Below, one piece after another: positions 31,989-40,916 of a DNA stretch of 64,000 nt. Every line of letters begins with the position of its first letter. Positions within the stretch are counted from its first letter, which is position 1. Location: contig NZ_JAVFVS010000011.1 of assembly GCF_030929605.1 (NCBI RefSeq), positions 186,001 to 250,000 of the forward strand, in the 5' to 3' direction. Origin of the DNA: Flavobacterium sp. LHD-80. Lineage in GTDB: Bacteria; Bacteroidota; Bacteroidia; Flavobacteriales; Flavobacteriaceae. A program made the position numbers and the translations under genes. The notes beneath the pieces were generated by a model. That model searched no databases, was not told the origin of the DNA, and saw nothing but the letters and a program-made list of their open reading frames with translations.

Positions 31989-33872
31989 TTATTTAATCAT
32001 CTCGAAACTTCTTTTTACAAAAGCAGTTAAAGCTTCACCTTTTAATAGGTTTTGCGATAATTTTGCTAAGTCTAAAGCTTGTTTTACCAAGTGTTCCTGG
32101 TGTGTTTTATCTTCAGTATTTAAAATGTTTGAAGCCAAATCAGAATTTGTATTTACAACCAAATTGTACATTTCCGGCATATTTCCCATTCCGAACATTC
32201 CGCCTCCACCAGTCTGGCTCATTTCTTTCATTCTTCGCATAAATTCTGGTTGCGTAATAATGAACGGAGCTGCTTGAGAATCCATAGCTTCTAATTGTAC
32301 GCTGTATGCTTTTGGAATATAAGCTTCTAAAGAAGTTTTTAAAGTTGCTTTTTCTTCATCAGATAATTTAGAAATCGTGTTTTCGTCTTTTTTGATCAAA
32401 TTGTCAACATGATCAGAATCCACACGCACAAAAGTTAATTCGCTGTTGTCACCTTCAATTTTCTGAATTAAATGCGAAATAATAGGAGAATCTAAAAGCA
32501 ATACTTCGTAACCTTTGTCTTTTGCTGCTTCAATATAAGAGTGTTGTGCATCTTTGTTTCCAGCATAAAGAACTACAAGTTTACCATCTTTATCAGTTTG
32601 GTTTTCTTTTAGTTTTTCTTTTAATTCTTCTAAAGTAAAGTAAGTATCATCTACAGTTGGATACAATACAAATGCACCTGCTTTTTCGTAGAATTTATCT
32701 TCGGAAAGCATTCCGTATTCCAAAACGATTTTAATGTCGTTCCATTTTGCTTCAAAATCAGCACGATTTTCGTTGAATAAAGATTTTAATTTATCAGCAA
32801 CTTTACGCGTGATATAGTTTGAAATTTTCTTAACAGCACCGTCTGCCTGCAGACCAGAACGAGAAACGTTCAAAGGAATGTCTGGAGAATCGATTACACC
32901 TTTTAACATGGTCAAAAATTCAGGCACAATTCCTTCTACGTTATCTGTAACGTAAACTTGGTTTTGGTACAATTGAATTTTGTCTTTCTGGATTTGCATA
33001 TCGTTTCCTAATTTAGGGAAATACAAAATACCAGTTAAGTTGAACGGATAATCTACATTTAAATGAATGTTGAATAATGGCTCTTCAAATTGCATTGGAT
33101 ACAATTCTCTGTAGAAATTTTTGTAATCTTCATCAGATAATTCAGATGGCTGTTTTGTCCAAGCTGGATTTGGGTTGTTTATGATGTTATCAACTTCTAT
33201 AGTTTCGTTTATGTAATCTTCTGGAGCATCTTCTGGTTTTGGAAGTGTTTCAGTCCTTGTTCCAAATTTAATTGGAATAGGCATAAACTTATTGTATTTG
33301 CTTAACAAGCCACTGATTTTTGAATCTTCTAAAAATTCTAAAGAATCTTCAGCAATGTGAAGAATGATTTCAGTTCCGCGTGAAGTTTTGTCAGCAGGCT
33401 CTAAAGTAAATTCAGGACTTCCGTCGCATGTCCAGTGTGCTGCTGGTTCATCTTTGTATGATTTTGTGATGATTTCTACTTTTTCAGCAACCATAAATGC
33501 AGAATAGAAACCAAGACCAAAGTGACCAATAATTCCAGAATCTTTTGCAGAATCTTTGTATTTATCTAAGAATTCTTCAGCACCAGAAAAAGCAACTTGG
33601 TTGATGTATTTTTCAACTTCATCTGCTGTCATACCTAAACCTTGGTCGATGATGTGGATTTTTTTACCTTCTTTATCAACTTTAATTTCGATAACTGGAT
33701 TTCCGTATTCAACTTTAGCCTCGCCAATGCTGATTAGGTGTTTTAATTTTAAAGTAGCGTCTGTTCCGTTTGAAACAAGCTCACGTAAAAAGATTTCGTG
33801 ATCGCTGTATAAGAACTTTTTGATTAAGGGAAAGATGTTTTCTACAGAAACATTAATTTTACCTGTTGTCAT
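31989..33872 (-). CDS. htpG: Molecular chaperone HtpG (Hsp90)
   Basis: This is a 627-residue ATP-dependent cytoplasmic chaperone. The GHKL ATPase motifs are LRELVSNGTDATLK at 25-38, DQGLGMTADEV near 75-85 and GHFGLGFYSAF near 116-126. The middle domain keeps the catalytic arginine region (LNVSRSGLQADG). The C-terminal dimerisation domain contains GGGMFGMGNMPEMYNLVVN. The length is normal and no disruption is seen. It is transcribed alone and divergently from the lipoprotein gene at 34075. Confidence 0.96.
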   Translation of the reverse strand: MTTGKINVSVENIFPLIKKFLYSDHEIFLRELVSNGTDATLKLKHLISIGEAKVEYGNPVIEIKVDKEGKKIHIIDQGLGMTADEVEKYINQVAFSGAEEFLDKYKDSAKDSGIIGHFGLGFYSAFMVAEKVEIITKSYKDEPAAHWTCDGSPEFTLEPADKTSRGTEIILHIAEDSLEFLEDSKISGLLSKYNKFMPIPIKFGTRTETLPKPEDAPEDYINETIEVDNIINNPNPAWTKQPSELSDEDYKNFYRELYPMQFEEPLFNIHLNVDYPFNLTGILYFPKLGNDMQIQKDKIQLYQNQVYVTDNVEGIVPEFLTMLKGVIDSPDIPLNVSRSGLQADGAVKKISNYITRKVADKLKSLFNENRADFEAKWNDIKIVLEYGMLSEDKFYEKAGAFVLYPTVDDTYFTLEELKEKLKENQTDKDGKLVVLYAGNKDAQHSYIEAAKDKGYEVLLLDSPIISHLIQKIEGDNSELTFVRVDSDHVDNLIKKDENTISKLSDEEKATLKTSLEAYIPKAYSVQLEAMDSQAAPFIITQPEFMRRMKEMSQTGGGGMFGMGNMPEMYNLVVNTNSDLASNILNTEDKTHQEHLVKQALDLAKLSQNLLKGEALTAFVKRSFEMIK

Positions 33873-34016
33873 ATTTTTTTAATTTTTGAGTTTAATGTGA
33901 TGATATTCATTTATTCAAATAGAATACCAATTGTTTTTTGGGTGACAAAATGTCGGAAGTGTTAATTTTGAAAGAAAATAAATAGATTTTGGAAGAGTAA
34001 TTAGCGCAACGAATCG

Positions 34017-34024
34017 TATATTTG
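34017..34024 (+). promoter_or_regulatory. Candidate -7 element for the lipoprotein gene at 34075
   Basis: TATATTTG fits TAnnTTTG, with the gene start 50 bp downstream. Confidence 0.45.
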
Positions 34025-34074
34025 TGGTACAATAATTGTTAAACGTGTAAGTATTAACTTAAAAAATGTACAAA

Positions 34075-34578
34075 ATGAAGAAAATTATTTTCATTTGCAT
34101 GATTGCCACGATGTTATTTGCGTGTAAATCATCTTCGTCTACAACTGCCTCAACAGAAGCGCCAACTCTTTCTACTAAACTTGACAAATCGACTCAAGTT
34201 GCAATTAAAGGAAATTGGGTATTAACCAATGTATCTTATCCGGGTTCTGACTATATTAAGGTCAATTCTTTTGATCTTGCTGATTCAAAATGTTTCATTG
34301 GCAGTACTTGGAATTTTATTTCGAACAATAATAAAGGTACTATGACTTTAACAGCGCCAAGCTGTACTGCATTTACTTCGCCAATTGTTTGGAGTATAAA
34401 TAGTCAAGGTCTTTTTGTTCTTAAAATTGTTAATCCTGGAACAAAATCTAAAAACGTGAAAGAAGGTTATTTGCTTAAAGTTGCTGGACTAAGTGACAAT
34501 TCTTTTCAATTAATCGACAACATTAATGTAGGCGGACAAGTTAAAGACGTTACATACCAATTTCAAAGAGCTAACTAA
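34075..34578 (+). CDS. Lipocalin-like small lipoprotein
   Basis: This 167-residue protein has a lipoprotein signal peptide MKKIIFICMIATMLFACKSS (Cys17). IKGNWVLTNVSYPG near 47-60 resembles the opening of lipocalin-like and META-type envelope proteins. Later cysteines in SKCFIG and APSCTAF could form a disulfide. The frame is open from 34066, but MYK adds nothing to the signal, so I use 34075. It lies 30 bp before the OmpA-family gene and probably shares its transcript. Ligand unknown. Confidence 0.7.
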   Translation: MKKIIFICMIATMLFACKSSSSTTASTEAPTLSTKLDKSTQVAIKGNWVLTNVSYPGSDYIKVNSFDLADSKCFIGSTWNFISNNNKGTMTLTAPSCTAFTSPIVWSINSQGLFVLKIVNPGTKSKNVKEGYLLKVAGLSDNSFQLIDNINVGGQVKDVTYQFQRAN

Positions 34579-34608
34579 GAAAGCTAAGTAAAATTAAAAA
34601 TATAAAAT

Positions 34609-35304
34609 ATGAAAAAGATAACAGTCTTAGGTTTGAGTAGTTTACTTGTGTTAGTAAGCTTTTTTGCAAGCTGTGATTCAGTAAAGAATGCAAATAATAC
34701 ACAAAAAGGTGCCGGAATTGGAGTAGTTGCCGGAGGTCTTATCGGTGGTATTTTAGGAAACAATTTAGGACATGGTGGAAACGCTGCTTTAGGTGCTGCT
34801 ATTGGTGCTGCTGTAGGTGGAGGAACTGGAGCTCTTATTGGGAACAAAATGGATAAACAGGCTCGTGAAATCGATCAGGCATTGCCAGGTGCAGATGTTG
34901 AGAGAGTAGGTGAAGGAATTCACTTAACACTTAATGAAAATGCTGTTCGTTTTGATACTAACAAATCGACTTTGACTGCAACTGCAAAAGCAAATTTAGA
35001 TAAATTAGTTCCTGTTTTTACAGATTACGGTGATACTGATATTCAGATTTTTGGTTACACAGATAATACTGGAAAACCAGAATATAACTTGACACTTTCT
35101 GGACAAAGAGCAGCTTCTGTACAAGCTTATTTAGTTTCTAAAGGATTAAAATCAAGCCGTTTCAAAACTTCTGGTTTAGGAATTGTTGATCCAATTGCAA
35201 CTAATGATACGCCAGAAGGAAGAGCTCAAAACCGTCGTGTAGAGTTTTCAATTACTGCAAATGACAAAATGGTTAATGACGCAAAAGCTGAATCTGGAAA
35301 ATAA
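34609..35304 (+). CDS. OmpA-family lipoprotein with glycine zipper
   Basis: This 231-residue protein has a lipoprotein signal ending FFASCDS. A glycine-zipper segment (about 30-80, with GGLIGGILGNN and AAIGAAVGGG) could span or insert in a membrane. The C-terminal OmpA-like peptidoglycan-binding domain (95-220) contains FGYTDNTG, LSGQRAASVQAYL and GRAQNRRVEF, including the Asp and Arg that bind diaminopimelate. It probably ties the outer membrane to peptidoglycan. It is transcribed with the small lipoprotein gene upstream and ends at a terminator. Confidence 0.88.
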   Translation: MKKITVLGLSSLLVLVSFFASCDSVKNANNTQKGAGIGVVAGGLIGGILGNNLGHGGNAALGAAIGAAVGGGTGALIGNKMDKQAREIDQALPGADVERVGEGIHLTLNENAVRFDTNKSTLTATAKANLDKLVPVFTDYGDTDIQIFGYTDNTGKPEYNLTLSGQRAASVQAYLVSKGLKSSRFKTSGLGIVDPIATNDTPEGRAQNRRVEFSITANDKMVNDAKAESGK

Positions 35305-35330
35305 TTTCAGAAGACAATAAAAAATCTTAA

Positions 35331-35364
35331 AAGCTGTTTCAATAATTGAAGCAGCTTTTTTTTT
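35331..35364 (+). terminator. Terminator after the OmpA-family gene
   Basis: AAGCTGTTTCAAT (35331-35343) pairs with 35345-35357 (one G-T pair), ending in a T run. Confidence 0.8.
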
Positions 35365-35393
35365 GACTTTAGGAATTAAACATTGTAAATTTG
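35362..35393 (+). promoter_or_regulatory. Promoter of the ABC ATPase gene, deciding its start
   Basis: TTTG at 35362-35365 and TAAATTTG at 35386-35393 are 20 bp apart. The ATG at 35391 falls inside the -7 box, so translation must start at 35412. Confidence 0.6.
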
Positions 35394-35411
35394 AACTCTC
35401 AAATTCAACTC

Positions 35412-36362
35412 ATGCTCGACATTCAAAATATTTCTTTTTCGTACACTGACAAACCCGTTATAAATAACGTTTCTTTTACTGTAAATAAAGGTGAAAATAT
35501 TGCCATTATTGGTGAAAGCGGTTGCGGAAAAAGTACACTGCTCAAACTCATTTATGGTTTGTATGACTTAGACGAAGGCAAGATTTTTTATAACGAAAAA
35601 CCAGTTTTAGGTCCAAAATATAATTTGATTCCAGGAATGCCGTATATGAAATACTTGGCTCAGGATTTTGATTTGTCTCCTTATGAAACAGTGGCAGAGA
35701 ATGTTGGGAAATTCTTGTCGAATGGTTTTGCCAATATGAAAAAACTGCGCGTTCAGGAATTATTGGAAATGGTCGAAATGGAAAATTTTGCCAATGTAAA
35801 AACTAAATTTTTGAGTGGAGGTCAACAACAAAGAGTAGCTTTGGTTAGGGTTTTGGCTTTAGAGCCAGAAGTAATTTTGCTTGACGAACCTTTCAGCCAG
35901 ATTGATGCTTTTAGAAAAAATGCTTTACGCAGAAATTTATTTAGATATTTAAAGCAAAAAGGAATTACCTGTATTATTGCTACACACGACAGTACAGATG
36001 CATTGTCATTTGCAGACGAAGCAATTGTAATGCGAAATGGGGAAGTGATTGTAAAAGGTGATCCGACAAAAATATACGAAGATCCTGAAACGAAATATGT
36101 GGCGTCATTGTTTGGTGAAGTAAATGAAGTTGCGACACATTTATTGCTTGATTATAATGACGAAGCGCATAAAACATTAGTGTATCCGCATCAGTTTAAA
36201 ATGGTTGCGGAATCAAAACTTCCAGTTAAAATCAGAAGAACTTATTTTAGGGGAAATCATTATTTGATTGAAACTGTTTTTAAAAGACAATTGATCTTTT
36301 TTGAAAGTGAAATTGATTTGCCTCTTGAACAGGAAATATTTCTTGGCTTAAATTATCTGTAA
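35412..36362 (+). CDS. ABC transporter ATP-binding protein, PotA/TOBE-like
   Basis: This 316-residue ATPase has Walker A GESGCGKST near 36-44, signature LSGGQQQRVAL near 134-144, Walker B EVILLDEP and the switch HD in ATHDST. After residue 235 it has a TOBE-like C-terminal domain, as in importer ATPases of the polyamine or metal group. No permease or binding protein lies beside it, so the substrate is unknown. I chose the ATG at 35412 (MLDIQNISFSY) because an upstream frame start at 35391 lies within the promoter. Confidence 0.85.
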   Translation: MLDIQNISFSYTDKPVINNVSFTVNKGENIAIIGESGCGKSTLLKLIYGLYDLDEGKIFYNEKPVLGPKYNLIPGMPYMKYLAQDFDLSPYETVAENVGKFLSNGFANMKKLRVQELLEMVEMENFANVKTKFLSGGQQQRVALVRVLALEPEVILLDEPFSQIDAFRKNALRRNLFRYLKQKGITCIIATHDSTDALSFADEAIVMRNGEVIVKGDPTKIYEDPETKYVASLFGEVNEVATHLLLDYNDEAHKTLVYPHQFKMVAESKLPVKIRRTYFRGNHYLIETVFKRQLIFFESEIDLPLEQEIFLGLNYL

Positions 36363-36415
36363 TTAGAGAATGTGTCAATTTGATAATTAGATAAATTTTT
36401 AATGCTTAAAATAAT

Positions 36416-36448
36416 AAACCCGACAGGTTTTAAAAACCTGTCGGGTTT
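36416..36448. terminator. Bidirectional terminator, perfect palindrome
   Basis: A 15-bp perfect stem (36416-36430, 36434-36448) with core ACCCGACAGGT sits between convergent genes. From memory, the same ACCCGACAGGT core is common between genes in flavobacteria. Confidence 0.85.
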
Positions 36449-36473
36449 GCTTTATATAATTGTTTTAAAAGAA

Positions 36474-38885
36474 TTAGTTTTTCAAATACTTTTCTAAAAA
36501 CTGATCTTGTTCCCAAAGAAGGTGTAAAATGTTTTCTTTAGCTACATAACTATGTGCTTCTTTTGGTAAAATTACCATTCTTGCATTGGCACCTAAACCT
36601 TTTAAAGCTTGGAAATATCGCTCTGTCTGCAAGGTGAAAGTTCCAGGATTGTTATCCGCTTCACCGTGAACTAATAAAATTGGAGTTTTCATTTTGTCAG
36701 CATTCATAAATGGCGACATTGTATTGTAAACTTGTGGAACTTCCCAGTAATTACGCTGTTCTGTTTGAAATCCAAACGGAGTCAATGTTCTGTTGTATGC
36801 ACCGCTTCGAGCAATTCCGCAGGCAAAAAGATTAGAATGCGTCAATAAGTTTGCTGTCATAAACGCACCATAAGAGTGTCCGCCAACTGCTACTTTTTTA
36901 CGGTTGATGTAGCCTAAAGCGTCTACAGCGTTAATTGCAGCTTCGGCATTGTCAACTAATTGCGAAATAAAATTGTCATTTGGTTCTGTTGTGCCTTCTC
37001 CAATAATTGGAAACGCAGCATCATCTAAAACAGCATATCCTTTTGTTACCCAATATACAAACGAGCCATAATAAGGAACAGTAAATTCATTTGAATTTTG
37101 AGTCACTTGTCCAGCACTGTTTTTGTCTTTGTATTCTGCTGGATAAGCCCAGATTAACAAAGGCAGTTTTTCTTTTTTAACTTTGTCGTAACCAGCAGGC
37201 AAATATAAAGTTCCGGAAAGTTCAACACCGTCTTTGCGTTTGTATTTAATTACTTCTTTGCTCACATCTTTAATGCTTTCAAATGGGTTTTTAAAAGCCG
37301 TAATTGGAGTCAGGCTATTTTGTTTTTTAATGTTTCTGAAATAATAATTCGGATATTCGCTTTTAGACTGAATCTGAACTAAAACTTTGCCTGATTTAAA
37401 ATCTTCAATTTCCAGTAAATCTTCTTTTTTGTCTTTATAAGAAGAAGTGTAAATACGTTTTGATTTTAATGTCTTTAAATTGAATTCATCGATAAAAGGA
37501 AATTGGCCTGTTTTAGTAAATCCTTGTCCAATACGGAACGCATTGTCGTTTTCAATAGCTAAAACATATTTGTTGTACTCGTTTTTCTTAGTTTCAAATG
37601 TACCTGGATCGGAATAAACATCTTGTGCGTTTCGGTCTGTAATCAATTTTGGTTGTTCACTTGGATTTGAAGGATTGATTAAATACGTTTTTGTATTACG
37701 TGTATCGTACCATTCGTCAGAAATAATAGCAATATTATCATTCCCCCAAGTTACATCACTAAAACGTTGTGGTGTTTTTACCAATGAAGTTGGATTGTTT
37801 GTAAAAGGCGCATCCCAAAGAAAAACTTCATCTCTAAATTCAACTTTGTTTGCCGGATCTCCTTCATCTAAAGCAGTTACAAATGCCAATGTAGCTGGTT
37901 TGTCATTTCTCCAAGCCATTTCGCGTTTTCCTTTTCTAACAGCCATAAAACCTTTAGGAATTATTTCGTTTAACGGAACTTCATTTACTGTTTTAATTTC
38001 TTTTCCTCTTGAATCATAAACAATTGTTCGTGATGGGAATCTGTAAAGAGGCACTACATATGAAAATGGTTTTTGAAGTGTAGTCAGCATGATGTAATTA
38101 CCATCTGGTGAAATTCTTTCTCCAAAATACATTGCTGCATCTTTAAACAAAACAGCGTCACCTTTAAGGTTTACTTTGTACAATTCAGAAGTAACAATAT
38201 TTTCAAAATTTACTTCATCATTTTTGTTTTTCAACATATCTGGATAGGTTCTGTTTTGAGATTTTTCTCCAGAAGTATTTGAGATAATTGGTCCAGTTGG
38301 CAAATCTTTTTTAGCATCTAGTAAAGGCTGTCTGTTTTTAGGAAGCATTTTTACCAGAATTGTTTCATTGTCTGAAAACCAGTTAAACGGATTTCCAAGA
38401 TTTGCATTAACAGTTCCTTCAGTAAGTTTTGTAGCACTTGCGGTTGCAACATCTAAAATCCAAAGTTCAACTCCTGTTGCAGTAGTGTGCGAAAACAATA
38501 TTTTTTTGTCATTTGGCGACCATGAGATATTACTAATTTTAGGATTACTTGGTAAACCTGAAACCTGCACTTCGGCCGTGCTATTAATTTTACGTACTTT
38601 TAAATTGTTTAAGTACGTAACTGTACTAGAAATATTAGTAATTGGATTAATTCTTAATCCGCCCAAACGCAGTTCCTCTTGGTTTAAGTCGTCTAATGTT
38701 TTATAAGTGGGTCTGTACATTAGCAACATGTATTCTTTTTTAGTATCCATTGATACTGTCGGAGCACGTTCGTAGTCGGCTAAGTCTAAAATGGATTTTG
38801 ATGGTTTTTGGTACGTTAAGCTTTCTTGGGCAAAAGCAAAAAAACCAACGTTTAGAAATAAGAGCAGTGTAACCTTTAATTTCAT
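36474..38885 (-). CDS. Exported S9-family serine peptidase (prolyl oligopeptidase superfamily)
   Basis: This 803-residue protein has a signal peptide ending GFFAFAQ. A beta-propeller-like region covers about 30-540, with WSPNDKKILFSHT and SPDGNYIMLTT blades. The C-terminal alpha/beta-hydrolase peptidase domain carries the nucleophile in GGHSYGAFMT, the aspartate in VHGEADNNPG and the histidine in KEAHSYV. The propeller filters substrates, so it probably trims short peptides in the periplasm. The layout resembles the glutamyl-endopeptidase-like S9 branch, but specificity is not proven. It is a single gene. Confidence 0.86.
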   Translation of the reverse strand: MKLKVTLLLFLNVGFFAFAQESLTYQKPSKSILDLADYERAPTVSMDTKKEYMLLMYRPTYKTLDDLNQEELRLGGLRINPITNISSTVTYLNNLKVRKINSTAEVQVSGLPSNPKISNISWSPNDKKILFSHTTATGVELWILDVATASATKLTEGTVNANLGNPFNWFSDNETILVKMLPKNRQPLLDAKKDLPTGPIISNTSGEKSQNRTYPDMLKNKNDEVNFENIVTSELYKVNLKGDAVLFKDAAMYFGERISPDGNYIMLTTLQKPFSYVVPLYRFPSRTIVYDSRGKEIKTVNEVPLNEIIPKGFMAVRKGKREMAWRNDKPATLAFVTALDEGDPANKVEFRDEVFLWDAPFTNNPTSLVKTPQRFSDVTWGNDNIAIISDEWYDTRNTKTYLINPSNPSEQPKLITDRNAQDVYSDPGTFETKKNEYNKYVLAIENDNAFRIGQGFTKTGQFPFIDEFNLKTLKSKRIYTSSYKDKKEDLLEIEDFKSGKVLVQIQSKSEYPNYYFRNIKKQNSLTPITAFKNPFESIKDVSKEVIKYKRKDGVELSGTLYLPAGYDKVKKEKLPLLIWAYPAEYKDKNSAGQVTQNSNEFTVPYYGSFVYWVTKGYAVLDDAAFPIIGEGTTEPNDNFISQLVDNAEAAINAVDALGYINRKKVAVGGHSYGAFMTANLLTHSNLFACGIARSGAYNRTLTPFGFQTEQRNYWEVPQVYNTMSPFMNADKMKTPILLVHGEADNNPGTFTLQTERYFQALKGLGANARMVILPKEAHSYVAKENILHLLWEQDQFLEKYLKN

Positions 38886-39108
38886 AATTTGAATTTTAGG
38901 GGTTTAAAAAATGGTATTCGTAATGTTTGACTAAAGTACTTCAATCTTGTTACATTTTAAAGCATATTTTCAATAGTTTTCATCATTTTTAACAAAACAC
39001 TGATATTTCTTAAAAGAAAAAGTTTTAAAGAACTTTAGAATTAAAGTATATTAAATTGTCAATAACGAAAAAAATAGTAATTTGGGTGCTTATGTTTTAA
39101 ACTATACG

Positions 39109-39116
39109 TAAATTTG
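39109..39116 (+). promoter_or_regulatory. Candidate -7 element for fabH
   Basis: TAAATTTG matches TAnnTTTG, 31 bp before the ATG at 39148. A TTTG lies 24 bp upstream, slightly far. Confidence 0.45.
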
Positions 39117-39147
39117 CAATCCAATTTTTAACAAACAATAAAAGAAT

Positions 39148-40155
39148 ATGTATCATTCAAAAATAGCGGGCTTAGGATATTATGTTCCCTCAAATGTTGT
39201 GACCAACGACGATTTGTCTAAAATTATGGATACTAATGACGAATGGATTCAGGAAAGAACTGGAATCCAGGAGCGCAGACATATCATTCGTGGAGAAGAT
39301 ACCACAACTTCAATGGGAGTAAAAGCAGCTAAAATTGCAATAGAACGTTCTGGCGTAGCCAAAGAAGATATTGATTTTGTAGTTTTTGCAACCTTAAGTC
39401 CAGATTACTATTTTCCAGGTCCTGGAGTTTTGGTTCAAAGAGATTTAGGATTAAAAACTGTTGGAGCTTTAGATGTAAGAAATCAGTGTTCAGGTTTTGT
39501 TTATGCTATTTCTGTTGCTGATCAATATATTAAAACCGGAATGTATAAAAATATTTTGGTAATTGGTTCTGAAGTGCATTCTACAGGATTGGATATGACA
39601 ACACGTGGTCGTGGCGTTTCAGTTATTTTTGGAGATGGAGCAGGAGCAGCTGTTTTGAGCCGTGAAGAAGATTTGACAAAAGGAATTTTATCAACACATT
39701 TACATTCTGAAGGGCAACATGCTGAAGAATTAGCTTTACAGGCACCAGGAATGGGCGCACGTTGGGTAACTGATATTATTGCTGATAATGATCCAAATGA
39801 CGAAAGTTATTATCCATATATGAACGGACAATTTGTATTTAAAAATGCAGTAGTTCGTTTTGCAGAAGTAATCAATGAAGGTTTAGAAGCAAATGGTCTT
39901 CAGGTTTCAGATATTGATATGTTGATTCCGCATCAGGCGAATTTGAGAATTTCGCAGTTCATTCAGAATAAATTCAAATTGTCAGACGATCAAGTACACA
40001 ATAATATTCAGAAATACGGAAATACAACTGCAGCATCTATTCCGATTGCTTTAACTGAAGCTTGGGAACAAGGAAAAATAAAATCTGGCGATACAGTAGT
40101 TTTAGCCGCTTTCGGAAGTGGATTCACTTGGGCGAGTGCTATTATCAAATGGTAA
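39148..40155 (+). CDS. fabH: Beta-ketoacyl-ACP synthase III
   Basis: This 335-residue thiolase-fold enzyme starts fatty acid synthesis by condensing an acyl-CoA with malonyl-ACP. The catalytic triad is present: C114 in RNQCSGFVYA, His in LIPHQANLRIS near 259, and Asn in KYGNTTAAS near 290. The C-terminal AAFGSGFTWASAI is the FabH glycine-rich end. It stands alone, without other fatty acid genes nearby, so one of several KAS III paralogues is possible. The terminator and repeat cluster follow. Confidence 0.88.
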   Translation: MYHSKIAGLGYYVPSNVVTNDDLSKIMDTNDEWIQERTGIQERRHIIRGEDTTTSMGVKAAKIAIERSGVAKEDIDFVVFATLSPDYYFPGPGVLVQRDLGLKTVGALDVRNQCSGFVYAISVADQYIKTGMYKNILVIGSEVHSTGLDMTTRGRGVSVIFGDGAGAAVLSREEDLTKGILSTHLHSEGQHAEELALQAPGMGARWVTDIIADNDPNDESYYPYMNGQFVFKNAVVRFAEVINEGLEANGLQVSDIDMLIPHQANLRISQFIQNKFKLSDDQVHNNIQKYGNTTAASIPIALTEAWEQGKIKSGDTVVLAAFGSGFTWASAIIKW

Positions 40156-40180
40156 ATTAATTCATCTTGCATTATATTTT

Positions 40181-40211
40181 AAACCTGCTTCATTTTGGAG
40201 CAGGTTTTTTT
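40181..40211 (+). terminator. fabH terminator
   Basis: AAACCTGCT (40181-40189) pairs with AGCAGGTTT (40199-40207), followed by T residues. Confidence 0.8.
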
Positions 40212-40243
40212 GTATCCTTTATTTAGGTTGGACAATTCAACGG

Positions 40244-40313
40244 TTGTCAGGCTGAGCGGAGTCGAAGCCCGCGTGCCAATTGGAACGCCCTTCGACTCCG
40301 CTCAGGGTGACAA
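40244..40313. repeat. Palindromic element, copy A
   Basis: This 70-bp element has a left arm TTGTCA-GG-CTGAGCGGAGTCGAAG and a matching right arm. The outer 6-bp stem and the inner 16-bp stem are perfect and are separated by a GG/GG internal mismatch. The loop contains CCAATTGG. A second copy starts exactly 100 bp later. Confidence 0.92.
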
Positions 40314-40343
40314 GCAAGGTGTGAAAATTGTAAAAGAATAGAT

Positions 40344-40413
40344 TTGTCAGGCTGAGCGGAGTCGAAGCCCACGTGTCCATTGGGGCGCCCTTCGACTCCG
40401 CTCAGGGTGACAA
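40344..40413. repeat. Palindromic element, copy B
   Basis: The arms and the GG/GG internal mismatch are the same as in copy A. Only the loop differs at a few bases (GTGTCCATTGGGG). The 30 bp between copies A and B are not palindromic. The element ends 75 bp before the GIY-YIG gene. Confidence 0.92.
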
Positions 40414-40488
40414 CTGGAATGTTGTAGTTTTATAATATAATGAAATAATTTTCTTACTTTTATATGAAATTAAATTTTTTAAATTAAG

Positions 40489-40812
40489 ATGAAATTATAT
40501 TACGTCTATATATTAAAATGTTCTGATAATAGTTATTACACAGGATTTACAAATAATATTGAAAGAAGATTAAATGAACACAATTATGGTTTAAATGTGA
40601 CGTGTTATACATTTGATAGAAGACCATTAGAATTAGTTTTTTATACCGAATTTAATGATGTAAATCAAGCCATTGCATTTGAAAAACAAGTAAAAGGATG
40701 GAGCCGTAAAAAGAAAGAGGCAATAATAAATGATAAATGGGAAGATTTGGAAAAATTATCAGAATGTTTGAATGAATCAAGTCATAAAAAATTTAATAAA
40801 AAAGAACTTTAA
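40489..40812 (+). CDS. GIY-YIG nuclease domain protein
   Basis: This 107-residue single-domain nuclease of the YhbQ/UPF0213-like group has VYI at 6-8 and YTG at 17-19 as the GIY and YIG strands, R26/R27 and H31 as the catalytic helix, and E65 (AFEKQ) as the metal-binding glutamate, followed by KGWSRKKKEAII. All catalytic positions appear intact. A short polar tail (88-107) ends 10 bp before a repeat arm. Palindromic elements lie on both sides. Nicking or cutting of hairpin DNA is an inference. Confidence 0.88.
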   Translation: MKLYYVYILKCSDNSYYTGFTNNIERRLNEHNYGLNVTCYTFDRRPLELVFYTEFNDVNQAIAFEKQVKGWSRKKKEAIINDKWEDLEKLSECLNESSHKKFNKKEL

Positions 40813-40822
40813 TTGTAATTTA

Positions 40823-40901
40823 GCCTTCGACTTCGCTCAGGATGACATCGAGTTAAAAGTCACTTAATTAATTGTTGTCAGGCTGAGCAAAGTCGAAGCC
40901 C
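40823..40901. repeat. Palindromic element, copy C, with swapped arms
   Basis: A right-type arm GCCTTCGACTTCGCTCAG with GATGACA (40823-40847) comes first, then, after 27 bp, a left-type arm TTGTCAGGCTGAGC with AAAGTCGAAG (40875-40901). The order is opposite to copies A and B. The 16-bp inner stem pairs with one mismatch. It fills the space between the nuclease gene and cutC. Confidence 0.88.
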
Positions 40902-40916
40902 TTTTAGATATTTACA

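Noticed and set aside
35391..35411. Start of the ABC ATPase at the ATG at 35391
   Set aside because: This ATG lies inside the -7 promoter box. The conserved protein begins at 35412.
37675..38706. Two plus-strand frames of over 110 codons opposite the S9 peptidase gene
   Set aside because: Both lie inside a conserved gene on the minus strand. There is no promoter or family resemblance.
40244..40413. Possible CRISPR array: two near-identical units exactly 100 bp apart
   Set aside because: There are only two units, each is a long hairpin of 70 bp, the spacer-like part is 30 bp once, and no cas gene is in the window.
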